The position numbers and the translations under genes were made by a program. DNA of 64,000 nucleotides from an uncultured Sulfitobacter sp. (GTDB lineage: Bacteria; Pseudomonadota; Alphaproteobacteria; Rhodobacterales; Rhodobacteraceae): the NCBI RefSeq assembly GCF_947502895.1, contig NZ_CANNBM010000002.1, forward strand, positions 248,001 through 312,000. Direction: 5' to 3'. Position 1 is the first letter of the stretch. Every line of letters starts with the position of its first letter. Positions 1 through 8,215 of this stretch are shown here, one piece after another. A model generated the notes under the pieces. It was not told where the DNA came from and did no database searches. It was given only the letters and a program-made list of their open reading frames with translations.

Positions 1-17
1 GTGCAAGAGGTGTAAGA

Positions 18-962
18 ATGAAACATGCATCCCTCATATTCGCCCTGATCGCAGCACCCGCATTTGCCAGCGAAGATATTGCCGATCAATATCCCACCTC
101 TGTGCTGTATTCCAAACCTGTTGAAGTTATCCCCGATGTCTTCTCGGCCATCGGCGCCACCGCCCCCCCGACCTATGAGAACGCAGGGCATAACAATAAC
201 CTCAGCTTCATCATCACGGGTGACGGTGTTGTGGTCGTGAACGGTGGTGCGTCCTACCAGCTGGCCGAAGCCCTGCATGCCGAAATCAAGGCCGTGACGG
301 ACCAGCCCGTAAAACTGGTTTTGAACGAAAACGGTCAGGGCCATGCGATGCTGGGAAATTCATACTGGGCCGACCTTGGCGTTGATATAGTCGCGCATGT
401 GGATGCTGCCGCCGCGTTCGAAGACTCTGGCCCCGGCTCTTTGCGCGCCGCGATTGCGCGGGTAAAGGAACGGGCCGACAAGACCCGCCTTGCCCCCCCG
501 ACCATCACTTTTGAGAATAGCTATATCGTCGAGATGGGCGACATGAGGATTGAAGCACGTTATCTCGGGCCAGCCCACAGCCCTGGTGACATCGTTGTCT
601 GGCTACCAGAGCAAAGCATGGTCATCTCGGGTGATATGGCATTTCATGAACGTATGTTGCCCATATTCGAGGATACAATGACTGCTGACTGGATTGAGAC
701 ATGGGAAACCGCGTTTGAACCACTGGGCGCCACCTATGTTATTCCGGGCCATGGACACCCGACAAACATGGCGCAGGTCCGCCGCTATACACGCGACTAT
801 CTGGTCTATCTGCGCAAACAGGTCGGCACCTTGCTGGATGACGGGGGCGGGTTGGCGGAAGCCTATTATGTGGATCAGTCCCCCTATGCCAATCTCGATA
901 CGTTTGAAGAACTGGCAACCAAGAACGCCGGACGTGTGTATGAGCAGATGGAGTTTGAATAG
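18..962 (+). CDS. MBL-fold hydrolase-like protein, SoxH-like, degenerate metal site
   Basis: Secreted protein of 314 residues with a cleavable-looking signal peptide (residues 1-17, ending AFA-S). The fold is metallo-beta-lactamase: the late motifs are present (AHSPGD near residue 184, GHGHP near 243). The usual HxHxDH motif is replaced by N105-G-Q107-G-H109-A110, so three or four of the expected zinc ligands are missing. The start is supported by AAGAGG 7 bases upstream. The gene converges on the YeeE/YedE gene, leaving a 4-base gap. SoxH, a protein of this fold, lies downstream of soxF in Paracoccus, and this gene sits beyond the soxF end of the cluster. A catalytic role is doubtful with this site; it may bind another metal or none. 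Confidence 0.8.
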   Translation: MKHASLIFALIAAPAFASEDIADQYPTSVLYSKPVEVIPDVFSAIGATAPPTYENAGHNNNLSFIITGDGVVVVNGGASYQLAEALHAEIKAVTDQPVKLVLNENGQGHAMLGNSYWADLGVDIVAHVDAAAAFEDSGPGSLRAAIARVKERADKTRLAPPTITFENSYIVEMGDMRIEARYLGPAHSPGDIVVWLPEQSMVISGDMAFHERMLPIFEDTMTADWIETWETAFEPLGATYVIPGHGHPTNMAQVRRYTRDYLVYLRKQVGTLLDDGGGLAEAYYVDQSPYANLDTFEELATKNAGRVYEQMEFE

Positions 963-966
963 CCGT

Positions 967-2034
967 TCAGGCAACAGCCGAAGCGCGATCGGAAAAGCGC
1001 AAGAGTGCGATATGCACAGCCATCGCGCCCAGCCACATGCAAAACAGCGCCACCCATGCCGTCAGCGCAAAGATCGAGCCGCCTGACATACCAGCGCCCA
1101 CAGCACACCCGCCCGCCAGCATACTGCCGAAGCCCATCAGCACGGCACCGATCAGATAACGCTCCATCGGGGTATCCGTGCCAAAACGTGCTATCTTCGC
1201 CTCGCCAGTCAACAGGGCCATGCCCCCTGCCCCGATAAACACACCCGGCACCAGCCCCACGCCAAATCCCAATGGCAAATCGGATGTATTGACCAACCCC
1301 ATCAGCGTATCTGCCGAAGGCCCTGTGAAAGTGACGGATGCGACAGGCACCACTTCGAAAGAGACTTGGGACACAGCGTAGGTAAGCAACCAGCCAAGCC
1401 CTACAGCCACCCCGACCCCCGCTGCGGCAAAAGCACGGGTCAGTTTGACCTCACGCGTGACGGCAAGCGCCATCGCCGCACATAAGCCAACTGCAGCCAA
1501 AACAGCGACAAGAACTGAGGTGAGGCCCAGATAGCTCATGATATTGCGCCCCTGCCCACCCTCGATCAGCCAAAGCGCGGCAAGGTTTTCGCGTAGCGGA
1601 GACAGGACACCGCGCAAAGAGGCCTGAGCCACCAGCGTAAGGACAAGCCCCGTGATCAAAGCGCGTAGATTGCCTGTCGCGGACAATACCAGCAGGCGGC
1701 TGGAACAGCCCCGCGCAAGGATCATCCCCGCACCAAACATCAAACCACCGATAATCGCACCAGACATGCTGCCAGTTGCAGCAAGCGGTCTGCTGCCCGA
1801 GACATCAAGCAGTCCTGCCGCTATCGCGCCCTGAACGGCCAGAACGGCCGCACAGAATGCAATCAGCCAAATCGCCAGACGTGGACCGAAAACCGCCTCG
1901 GACACCTCTACCGTTGCCGCACGCAGACAAAAACGCGAATGCTGGGCCATCGCTCCAAACAACACACCCGTCACTGCACCTGCTGTTGCAAGGACAAGAC
2001 CCTCGCCAAACTGGTCGAGAAGTCCTTCAATCAT
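967..2034 (-). CDS. YeeE/YedE family transporter (putative thiosulfate/sulfur uptake)
   Basis: Integral membrane protein of 355 residues with about nine or ten hydrophobic segments. The family includes TsuA, which imports thiosulfate through a relay of conserved cysteines. Three such positions are visible here: HSRFC near residue 34, ARGC near 109, and GGCAVG near 310. The gene is the last member of the leftward run soxF, DUF302, hemA and YeeE, so it probably feeds substrate to the Sox system. Start: ATG at 2034. A second member of the family (14555-15610) flanks the other end of the sox cluster. The substrate is inferred from family and context, not shown. Confidence 0.85.
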   Translation of the reverse strand: MIEGLLDQFGEGLVLATAGAVTGVLFGAMAQHSRFCLRAATVEVSEAVFGPRLAIWLIAFCAAVLAVQGAIAAGLLDVSGSRPLAATGSMSGAIIGGLMFGAGMILARGCSSRLLVLSATGNLRALITGLVLTLVAQASLRGVLSPLRENLAALWLIEGGQGRNIMSYLGLTSVLVAVLAAVGLCAAMALAVTREVKLTRAFAAAGVGVAVGLGWLLTYAVSQVSFEVVPVASVTFTGPSADTLMGLVNTSDLPLGFGVGLVPGVFIGAGGMALLTGEAKIARFGTDTPMERYLIGAVLMGFGSMLAGGCAVGAGMSGGSIFALTAWVALFCMWLGAMAVHIALLRFSDRASAVA

Positions 2035-2105
2035 AGCAGCGCCCCCCCGTCAGATCAGTTACTGCGGTGCGACCGCCTTGTTGCTGTCTGGATGCGATCG
2101 CGGGC

Positions 2106-3326
2106 TTACTGCGCCGCCATTGGCATCCGCGCCAGCTGACACTGCGCCCACAGATCCTCCAACGCACCAATCAGCGCCTCGATATCTTCTGCGCTGTGTA
2201 CAGGTGATGGCGTGATGCGCAGCCGCTCGGTGCCTTTGGGGACGGTCGGATAGTTGATCGGCTGGATATAAATGCCATGCTCGTCCAACAACTTGTCCGA
2301 GATGAATTTACATTTATGCGGATCACCCACCATCACAGGAATGATATGGCTGGGATTTTCCACATGGGGGATACCAATCGCATCAAGACGCGCACGCACT
2401 TCTGCAACCTTACCCTGCTGGGCGTCACGCTCTGCATTGCTGTTCTTGAGATGCCGGATTGACGCTGCAGCCCCTGCCGCCACCGCGGGAGGGAGCGCTG
2501 TGGTAAAGATAAAACCGCTCGCAAAGCTGCGCACGAAATCGCACAGTTCGGCCGATGCGGCGATATAGCCGCCCACAACACCAAACGCCTTACCCAGCGT
2601 GCCCTCAATGACGGTCAGGCGATCCATCAGGCCTTCACGCTCTGCAATGCCGCCGCCGCGCGGACCATAAAGACCCACTGCGTGGACTTCGTCTAGATAG
2701 GTCATCGCATTGTATTTATCGGCCAGATCGCAGATCGCCTCGATCGGAGCGATATCGCCATCCATTGAATAAACGCTTTCGAACGCAATCAGCTTGGGGC
2801 GCTCCAGCGGCAAGGACGCCAGCTTGGCCTCAAGATCGGCAAGATCATTATGCGCCCAGATCATCCGCTCGGCCTTGGAGTGGCGAATGCCTTCTATCAT
2901 AGAAGCATGGTTGAGCGCGTCCGACAGCACAACGCAGTCAGGGATCCGGCCCGCAAGCGTGCCCAAGGCTGCCCAGTTGGATACATAGCCGGAGGTAAAC
3001 AATAGCGCAGATTCTTTGCCATGCAGATCAGCCAGCTCGGCCTCAAGCAGCACATGGTCATGGGTCGTGCCCGATATGTTGCGCGTCCCGCCAGCGCCTG
3101 CACCGCAACGGTCCAGTGCTTCGTGCATGGCGGATAGAACACCAGCATGCTGGCCCATCCCAAGATAGTCATTCGAGCACCAGATCGTCACGCCCGCCGT
3201 CTCGGCCCCGCGCGCCGTCGCGTGGGGGAAGTCTCCACAGTGACGCTCAAGATCGGCAAACACGCGGTAGTTACCTTGATCGCGCAGATCATCCAGCGCC
3301 GTTTTGAAAAAATCCTGATAGTCCAT
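2106..3326 (-). CDS. hemA: 5-aminolevulinate synthase
   Basis: Cytoplasmic PLP enzyme that condenses glycine with succinyl-CoA to 5-aminolevulinate, the first step of haem synthesis in alphaproteobacteria. Length 406 residues is standard. The PLP lysine is K246 in GTLGKAFG, and DEVHAVGLYG precedes it. The ATG overlaps the stop of the DUF302 gene by one base (TAATG), which indicates translational coupling. Its position inside a sox cluster fits the need for haem in SoxX, A, D and E. Control by the FNR-like site at 3820-3833 is an inference; FnrL is known to act on hemA in Rhodobacter sphaeroides. Confidence 0.97.
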   Translation of the reverse strand: MDYQDFFKTALDDLRDQGNYRVFADLERHCGDFPHATARGAETAGVTIWCSNDYLGMGQHAGVLSAMHEALDRCGAGAGGTRNISGTTHDHVLLEAELADLHGKESALLFTSGYVSNWAALGTLAGRIPDCVVLSDALNHASMIEGIRHSKAERMIWAHNDLADLEAKLASLPLERPKLIAFESVYSMDGDIAPIEAICDLADKYNAMTYLDEVHAVGLYGPRGGGIAEREGLMDRLTVIEGTLGKAFGVVGGYIAASAELCDFVRSFASGFIFTTALPPAVAAGAAASIRHLKNSNAERDAQQGKVAEVRARLDAIGIPHVENPSHIIPVMVGDPHKCKFISDKLLDEHGIYIQPINYPTVPKGTERLRITPSPVHSAEDIEALIGALEDLWAQCQLARMPMAAQ

Positions 3327-3763
3327 TAGTTCCCCACCGCTTCACGCGCTATTTCATCCAGCAAGGCTTGAACTTCTTGCATTGGTCCGGCGGGATAGGT
3401 CCGGTATCCAACCATCACCTCGCCTTCTTTACTGGCCACGAAAATACCGTAGGGGCAGTGCGCGATGTTCATCGGATCTGCCTCCATTACTTTTCGTGAC
3501 AAAACAGCGGAGCAGAAAACGAAAATGTCAGCCTCTTCAAACAGCACCACATCGCTGCCCACATCACGCGCTGTTCGGTTCAGCATCTCGCCTGTGTGGC
3601 TCACGTAGTCGATCACAAGGCCTTTCCCGATGATCGCGCTTTCCACGCCAAAGGTCGCATCTTCGAAACTGCCGTCAAAAGGATATACGACAGACGTGTC
3701 CTGCGCGTGTGCTGCAGTTAGCCCCGCAATGCTTAAAAGACCTGCAATGATTAACGATCGCAT
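3326..3763 (-). CDS. DUF302 family exported protein
   Basis: Protein of 145 residues with an N-terminal signal peptide (MRSLIIAGLL to about residue 20, AHAQ). The body looks like a DUF302 domain: a strand-rich core with the late motif NIAHCPYGIFVAS, and cysteines in FCSAVL and AHCPYG. The start at 3763 is preferred over an upstream in-frame codon at 3793 because GGGGGA lies 7 bases before it and the signal peptide then begins correctly. It is the first gene of the unit DUF302-hemA-YeeE. DUF302 proteins are recurrent in sulfur-oxidation loci but have no firm biochemical role. Confidence 0.75.
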   Translation of the reverse strand: MRSLIIAGLLSIAGLTAAHAQDTSVVYPFDGSFEDATFGVESAIIGKGLVIDYVSHTGEMLNRTARDVGSDVVLFEEADIFVFCSAVLSRKVMEADPMNIAHCPYGIFVASKEGEVMVGYRTYPAGPMQEVQALLDEIAREAVGN

Positions 3764-3809
3764 ATGTATTTCCCCCTCAGCTTTCCCGAACAATTTGCCC
3801 GATCCGCGA

Positions 3810-3843
3810 AAAGAGAGCCTTGATCCAGATCAAGGCTCTCTTT
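3810..3843. terminator. 16-bp perfect inverted repeat after soxF
   Basis: The arms AAAGAGAGCCTTGATC (3810-3825) and its exact complement (3828-3843) are separated by two bases. The repeat lies 5 bases past the soxF stop. Read leftward it ends in TTTT, so it can act as the soxF terminator. It also contains the FNR-type box listed separately, so it may be dual purpose. Confidence 0.6.
3820..3833 (-). promoter_or_regulatory. FNR/FnrL-type binding site upstream of DUF302-hemA
   Basis: TTGATCCAGATCAA matches the FNR consensus TTGAT-N4-ATCAA at all ten fixed positions. Its centre is 63 bases upstream of the DUF302 start codon. If it acts at -41.5, transcription would begin near 3785, leaving a 22-base leader, with CAAATT as a weak -10 element at 3797-3792. 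This spacing is a prediction only. Confidence 0.6.
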
Positions 3844-3848
3844 GGTTT

Positions 3849-5117
3849 TTACGCGCCGAACATGTCGGCCGTTATGCCTGCATACCAGCCTTCGGATTCT
3901 TCATACGTCGCCTTGCGCAGCTCGGCTGTCTCTCCGGTCTGTGAAATAAAGCCGTCCACTTTGGCAATCTTCTCATCCGTGGCCTCATAGGTCGCGCCCA
4001 CTTTGACACCGTCGTTGGTGTCGATCAGCGACCAGCACGTGTTTGAGAATTTGGCGGGGAAGACTTTGGAACCGGTCAACGCACCGCGCACCGCATTGGC
4101 GCAAACCTTGGCTTGTGAGTTTGCAGAATAGCCCGATTTGGGCATGTCGCCCTGCTGTGCCGCATCCCCCAGAACATACACATCTGCGTCTGCCTTGGTC
4201 GACATATCCGCCGCGTTCACAGGCGCCCAGTTGCCATCGGTGACACCGGCCAACTCGGCGATACGGCCAGCTTTCATGGCCGGAATGACATTGCAGACGT
4301 CTACATTGGTGACTTCACCATCAATCGTCACCGTCATCGCTGCCGGATCAACCGAAACATTGCCACCGCCGAAATCATCACCGATCCAATCGACCATGCC
4401 CTCATAGTGGTTGGCCCAGCCTTCCTGGAACAAACCCTGCTTGGAGAACTTCGGCTTGGGGTCTGCGACAATAATCTTGGCCGTAGGATTGTTGGCTTTT
4501 AGGTAGTGGGCCACCATCGACACACGCTCATACGGGCCAGGAGGGCAACGATAGGGGTTCGGCGGCGCGACCATCGCAAAAGTACCGCCCTCGGGCATCG
4601 CCATCAACTGTGCCTTGAGCAATTCGGTCTGGCTGCCGCCCTTATATGCGTGCGGCATGGCGTTTTGGGCGGACAGATCCCAGCCCTCAACTGCGCCATC
4701 GACAAAATCAATGCCCGGCGAAAGGATCAGCTTGTCATAAGCCACAGATCCGCCACCCGCCAGCGCCACAGTCTTTGCATCGCGGTCCACGCCTGTTGCC
4801 CAATCATGCACAACATTCACGCCGCCTGCCGCCAGTCCACCATAGGAATGGCCCAGATCGTCCATTTCTTTGAAACCGCCAAGATACAGATTTGAGAAAA
4901 AGCAGGTGTAGTACTGGCGCGTAGGCTCGATCAGCGTGACAGCAATTTCGCCCTTACTGTCTTTCGCGATATAACGCGCGGCGGTTGCACCGCCTGCACC
5001 ACCACCAACCACAACCACATGTGGTTTTCCGTGACCCGCCGCAAAAACGGCAGGCGCGGCAAGGCTGGCCGCCGCAGCAGCCCCCGTTCCCAGAAAAATG
5101 CGTCTGTTCAATGTCAT
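3849..5117 (-). CDS. soxF: SoxF, FCSD-type flavoprotein subunit
   Basis: Periplasmic flavoprotein of 422 residues related to the FAD subunit of flavocytochrome c sulfide dehydrogenase. A Tat signal is visible (NRRIFLG, residues 4-10, then a hydrophobic stretch to AAPAVFAAG). The FAD motif VVVVGGGAGG spans residues 34-43. C72 in YYTCFF and the cysteine in NTCWSL near the C-terminus match the redox cysteine pair of this family. The ATG at 5117 has GGAGGAG upstream; an in-frame extension to 5183 overlaps soxE and is rejected. Together with SoxE it forms the sulfide-oxidising accessory pair of the Sox system. Confidence 0.95.
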   Translation of the reverse strand: MTLNRRIFLGTGAAAAASLAAPAVFAAGHGKPHVVVVGGGAGGATAARYIAKDSKGEIAVTLIEPTRQYYTCFFSNLYLGGFKEMDDLGHSYGGLAAGGVNVVHDWATGVDRDAKTVALAGGGSVAYDKLILSPGIDFVDGAVEGWDLSAQNAMPHAYKGGSQTELLKAQLMAMPEGGTFAMVAPPNPYRCPPGPYERVSMVAHYLKANNPTAKIIVADPKPKFSKQGLFQEGWANHYEGMVDWIGDDFGGGNVSVDPAAMTVTIDGEVTNVDVCNVIPAMKAGRIAELAGVTDGNWAPVNAADMSTKADADVYVLGDAAQQGDMPKSGYSANSQAKVCANAVRGALTGSKVFPAKFSNTCWSLIDTNDGVKVGATYEATDEKIAKVDGFISQTGETAELRKATYEESEGWYAGITADMFGA

Positions 5118-5145
5118 TGTTTTCTCCTCCCAGAGTGTAGCCCCG

Positions 5146-5850
5146 TTATTCGAGGTCCTTAAAATACGCAGCCAAGGCCGCAATTTCTTCGTCGTTCAGG
5201 CGGCCAGCCATCATTTGCATGACAGGGTGCGGTCTGAGCTTGCGCTTATAAGCGTGCATCGCCACGACGAAGTCTTCTGTTGGCCAATGGGTGATGCTTG
5301 GGATGCCGTCGCTTGCACCGCTGGCTTGATGACAAGTCTTGCACTCGCTTGCGAGGTATTCGCCATATTCGGCATCCCCCTCCAGCGCCAGAATAGCAGG
5401 GTCCAGATCATGGTCCGTGCCTGTTGCTGTGGGTTCGGCCTCGGGGATGTTTGCAGGGTTATCGGAATATATGCGCAAATAGGCCATCAGATCGCTGCGC
5501 TGTTGCTCATCCTTGATCCCGCGAAAGCTCATCCGCGTTTTTGACACCAAGGCACGCGGGTTCTCGATATAGGCATCCAGCGTTTCCGCCGTCCAGACCA
5601 GCCCGTCATTGCCCATACGCACCATACTCTCGGAGTATTTCGCACCGTCAACCGTGCCCGCCACGCGCCCGAACAAGCCGTTCAACTGAGGCCCGACGCG
5701 GTTCTTCGCTCCATCGCCTACCTGATGACACGATGCACATTTCTTATAGACCTGCGCACCCTTCTCGGCGTCCCCCAGTCCCTCGGCAGACGCACCCCCG
5801 ACCACCAGAAACGCTGCGAAAACCGAGCTGAGTGTCAAACCAGATCGCAT
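5146..5850 (-). CDS. soxE: SoxE, dihaem cytochrome c
   Basis: Exported protein of 234 residues with signal peptide (to about residue 22, ASA-E). It has two c-type haem motifs: C38-A-S-C41-H42 and C170-K-T-C173-H174. The first domain is very close to the second haem domain of SoxD (shared HQVGDGAKNRVGP), suggesting common origin by duplication. The ATG at 5850 follows the soxD stop by 4 bases; a TTG 15 bases further upstream is possible but would overlap soxD. In Paracoccus, soxE encodes the dihaem partner of the SoxF flavoprotein. Confidence 0.93.
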   Translation of the reverse strand: MRSGLTLSSVFAAFLVVGGASAEGLGDAEKGAQVYKKCASCHQVGDGAKNRVGPQLNGLFGRVAGTVDGAKYSESMVRMGNDGLVWTAETLDAYIENPRALVSKTRMSFRGIKDEQQRSDLMAYLRIYSDNPANIPEAEPTATGTDHDLDPAILALEGDAEYGEYLASECKTCHQASGASDGIPSITHWPTEDFVVAMHAYKRKLRPHPVMQMMAGRLNDEEIAALAAYFKDLE

Positions 5851-5854
5851 GCGC

Positions 5855-6922
5855 CTAGTCCGCAAACGACTTGAGGTATTCGATGACAGCCTTTTGGTCT
5901 TCTTCCTTCTTCAGACCGTTAAAAGCCATCTTGGTGCGCTTCATATAACCTTTGGGGTTGGCCAGAAACGCTGCCAATTCTGCCTCGGTCCAGACCAGCC
6001 CGTCAGCAGCCGCGGCCGCCATCGGTTTGGAGTATTTGAACCCCTCGACTGCACCTGCTGCATGGCCGACGATCCCGTTCAAAACAGGCCCGACACGATT
6101 TTTGGCGCCGTCACCTACCTGATGGCAGGATTTGCATTTGCGGAATACTTTCTCGCCATCTGCCGCCAGTGCCGCGTCAAACGATGCCGCGACAACCACT
6201 GGCTCTGCCGGTGCTTCCTCGGCAACAGGCGCGGCTTCAGCCACAACCGCCTCCTGCTCCGGCTCGGCCGAAGCCTCTTCGGTACTTTCTTCTTGCGGTG
6301 TAACGTCGAGAACCATCGCGCGCATCGTTACTTTCACTGGCCCGTCCTTGCAGTTCTCCATGCAAGGCTCGCCGCTCCAGATCGCATATTCTGTCTCGGC
6401 ACGGTTATCGACGATAAAGCCATACGCATTAGGCATTTCAACGTCAAAGAACGTGTCCTTGCTAAGCACAAAGTCATCATCAATCAGATCGTTGGAATAA
6501 AGGATGTAGGCGACGATGGCATAGGTTTCGTCATCACTCAGCGTGCCAGCGTTGCCGTAAGGCATGGACCGCTTGATATAGTCAAATGCTGTAGACAGGT
6601 AAGGCCAATAAGAGCCCACTGTCTTCAGCGGATCTTCATGGTCCAACGTATCAGCACCACCTGCGAGTTTAGGCCAGTTATCAATACCTTCTGCAAAATC
6701 ACCGTGGCAGGCTGCACATTGGGTGGCAAAGATCTCTTCACCAATAATTGCATCCCCCGACCCTTCTGGAAGGCCTGTACCATCGGCGCTGATCTCACCG
6801 TCCCACGCCGCGATCTCTTCGGGCAATGCCGCACGGCCAAGGCCGAATTTCTCGGCCAACACAGGCGTCGCCGTCAGTGAAAGCGCTGCAAGGATTGCGG
6901 TAGATTTAAGAAACTTCGACAT
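5855..6922 (-). CDS. soxD: SoxD, dihaem cytochrome c of sulfur dehydrogenase
   Basis: Periplasmic electron-accepting subunit of Sox(CD)2, 355 residues with a signal peptide (residues 1-23). Haem motifs are C69-A-A-C72-H73 and C263-K-S-C266-H267. The two halves are joined by an acidic, Ala/Glu/Pro-rich linker at residues 209-245. An extra cysteine pair, EPCMENC near 187-191, may form a disulfide. The gene overlaps the end of soxC by 17 bases, consistent with coupled translation of the SoxCD complex. Confidence 0.95.
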   Translation of the reverse strand: MSKFLKSTAILAALSLTATPVLAEKFGLGRAALPEEIAAWDGEISADGTGLPEGSGDAIIGEEIFATQCAACHGDFAEGIDNWPKLAGGADTLDHEDPLKTVGSYWPYLSTAFDYIKRSMPYGNAGTLSDDETYAIVAYILYSNDLIDDDFVLSKDTFFDVEMPNAYGFIVDNRAETEYAIWSGEPCMENCKDGPVKVTMRAMVLDVTPQEESTEEASAEPEQEAVVAEAAPVAEEAPAEPVVVAASFDAALAADGEKVFRKCKSCHQVGDGAKNRVGPVLNGIVGHAAGAVEGFKYSKPMAAAAADGLVWTEAELAAFLANPKGYMKRTKMAFNGLKKEEDQKAVIEYLKSFAD

Positions 6923-8186
6923 TTTCAGCCTCGCCGTTGCTGCGCACCAACCATGTCTGGATGCAGTTGTTGTGATAGATTGAGTTCAGTCCGCGCACGT
7001 CGCGCAGCTGCGCTTTTGTCGGCTGGATATAGCCAGTCTCGTCGATGGCGCGGCTTTGCAACATCATCTCTGAGCCGTCCCATTCGGTGTCCAGATAGAA
7101 GCGGGTGAGCGCTTTGCTCTCGCCTTCCTTGGCCAGACGCGCCGTCTCCCATGTCATGCCGCCGTCCTTGGAGACATCCACGCGGGTGATCGCGCCGTTG
7201 CCAGACCATGCCAGACCAGAAATCACCAGTGGGCCAGTGCCGTGGGTGATGGGCGATTGGGGGCTGGGGCTTGTGACAACAGACTTCGCGTCCATCGTCC
7301 ATGTCCATTTACGCGCGATACCGTCTTCGAGAACATCGGTGTATTTGCTGGTCTCCTCACGGCTCTCGACGGGGCCGTCCGTAACCTCGATGCGGCGGAT
7401 CCACTTAACCCACATGTTCCCTTCCCAACCGGGCACCACAAGACGGACAGGATAGCCGTGCTCCTTGCGCAGCGCCTCACCGTTAGCCTTGAACGCAATC
7501 AGGCAATCATCCAGCGCCTTTTCCATCGGGATAGAGCGGCCATTGGACGAGGCATCCGCCCCCTCGACAAAGACCCATTTGTCCTTGAGATCACCAGCGG
7601 TATCCAGACCCGCTTCCTCAAGCAGTGTGCGCAGCGGCACGCCTGTATATTCCATATTGTGGATCATACCGTGGGTGAACTGCGCACCGTTCAGCTGTGC
7701 GCCCGCCCATTCCATGCCCGTATTGGCCGCGCATTCGCAGAAATACACATGGTTCTCGCGCGGAAAGCGCTCCAGATCGGCGTACGTAAATACCAATGGA
7801 GTGTCTACCAACCCGTTGATCATCAAACGATAATCACTTTTCTTCAAATCAATCGCACCCGAGTGATGACGTTCGAACGCGCAGCCCTGCGGGGTGATGG
7901 TTCCGTCAAGCGCATGGATTGGCGTAAAGTTGATCGAACTTACCGTATCCGCGGTGAGCCATTCCACGTTGCGGCGTACCACATCGTCTTCATAGCTGAT
8001 CGGCAGGCCGTAGGGCGTCTCATCCACACCTTCGCCAAAGGCTTGCGCCCATTCCTGCACTTCAGTGATGAGCGGGTCAGGCGTTTGCGCTTTTGCGGTC
8101 GTGGCTGTCAGCGCACCCGCACCTGCCGCTGCCGCACCGCGCAAAAACGCGCGCCGCGATGTATTTGATGTATCTTGCTCTGCCAT
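6906..8186 (-). CDS. soxC: SoxC, molybdenum cofactor sulfane dehydrogenase subunit
   Basis: Protein of 426 residues of the sulfite-oxidase family. It removes six electrons from the SoxY-bound sulfane sulfur, passing them to SoxD. A Tat signal is visible (SRRAFLRG, then Ala-rich region to AKAQ), as expected for a cofactor-loaded protein. The molybdopterin-ligating cysteine lies in VYFCECAANTGMEW. The ATG at 8186 has AGGAGA 9 bases upstream; a GTG at 8219 overlapping the soxB stop is less likely. Having soxCD means thiosulfate can be oxidised fully without sulfur globules. Confidence 0.95.
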   Translation of the reverse strand: MAEQDTSNTSRRAFLRGAAAAGAGALTATTAKAQTPDPLITEVQEWAQAFGEGVDETPYGLPISYEDDVVRRNVEWLTADTVSSINFTPIHALDGTITPQGCAFERHHSGAIDLKKSDYRLMINGLVDTPLVFTYADLERFPRENHVYFCECAANTGMEWAGAQLNGAQFTHGMIHNMEYTGVPLRTLLEEAGLDTAGDLKDKWVFVEGADASSNGRSIPMEKALDDCLIAFKANGEALRKEHGYPVRLVVPGWEGNMWVKWIRRIEVTDGPVESREETSKYTDVLEDGIARKWTWTMDAKSVVTSPSPQSPITHGTGPLVISGLAWSGNGAITRVDVSKDGGMTWETARLAKEGESKALTRFYLDTEWDGSEMMLQSRAIDETGYIQPTKAQLRDVRGLNSIYHNNCIQTWLVRSNGEAENVEVS

Positions 8187-8215
8187 GCCAGACGTCTCCT
8201 GTCGCTTTGGCCCGC

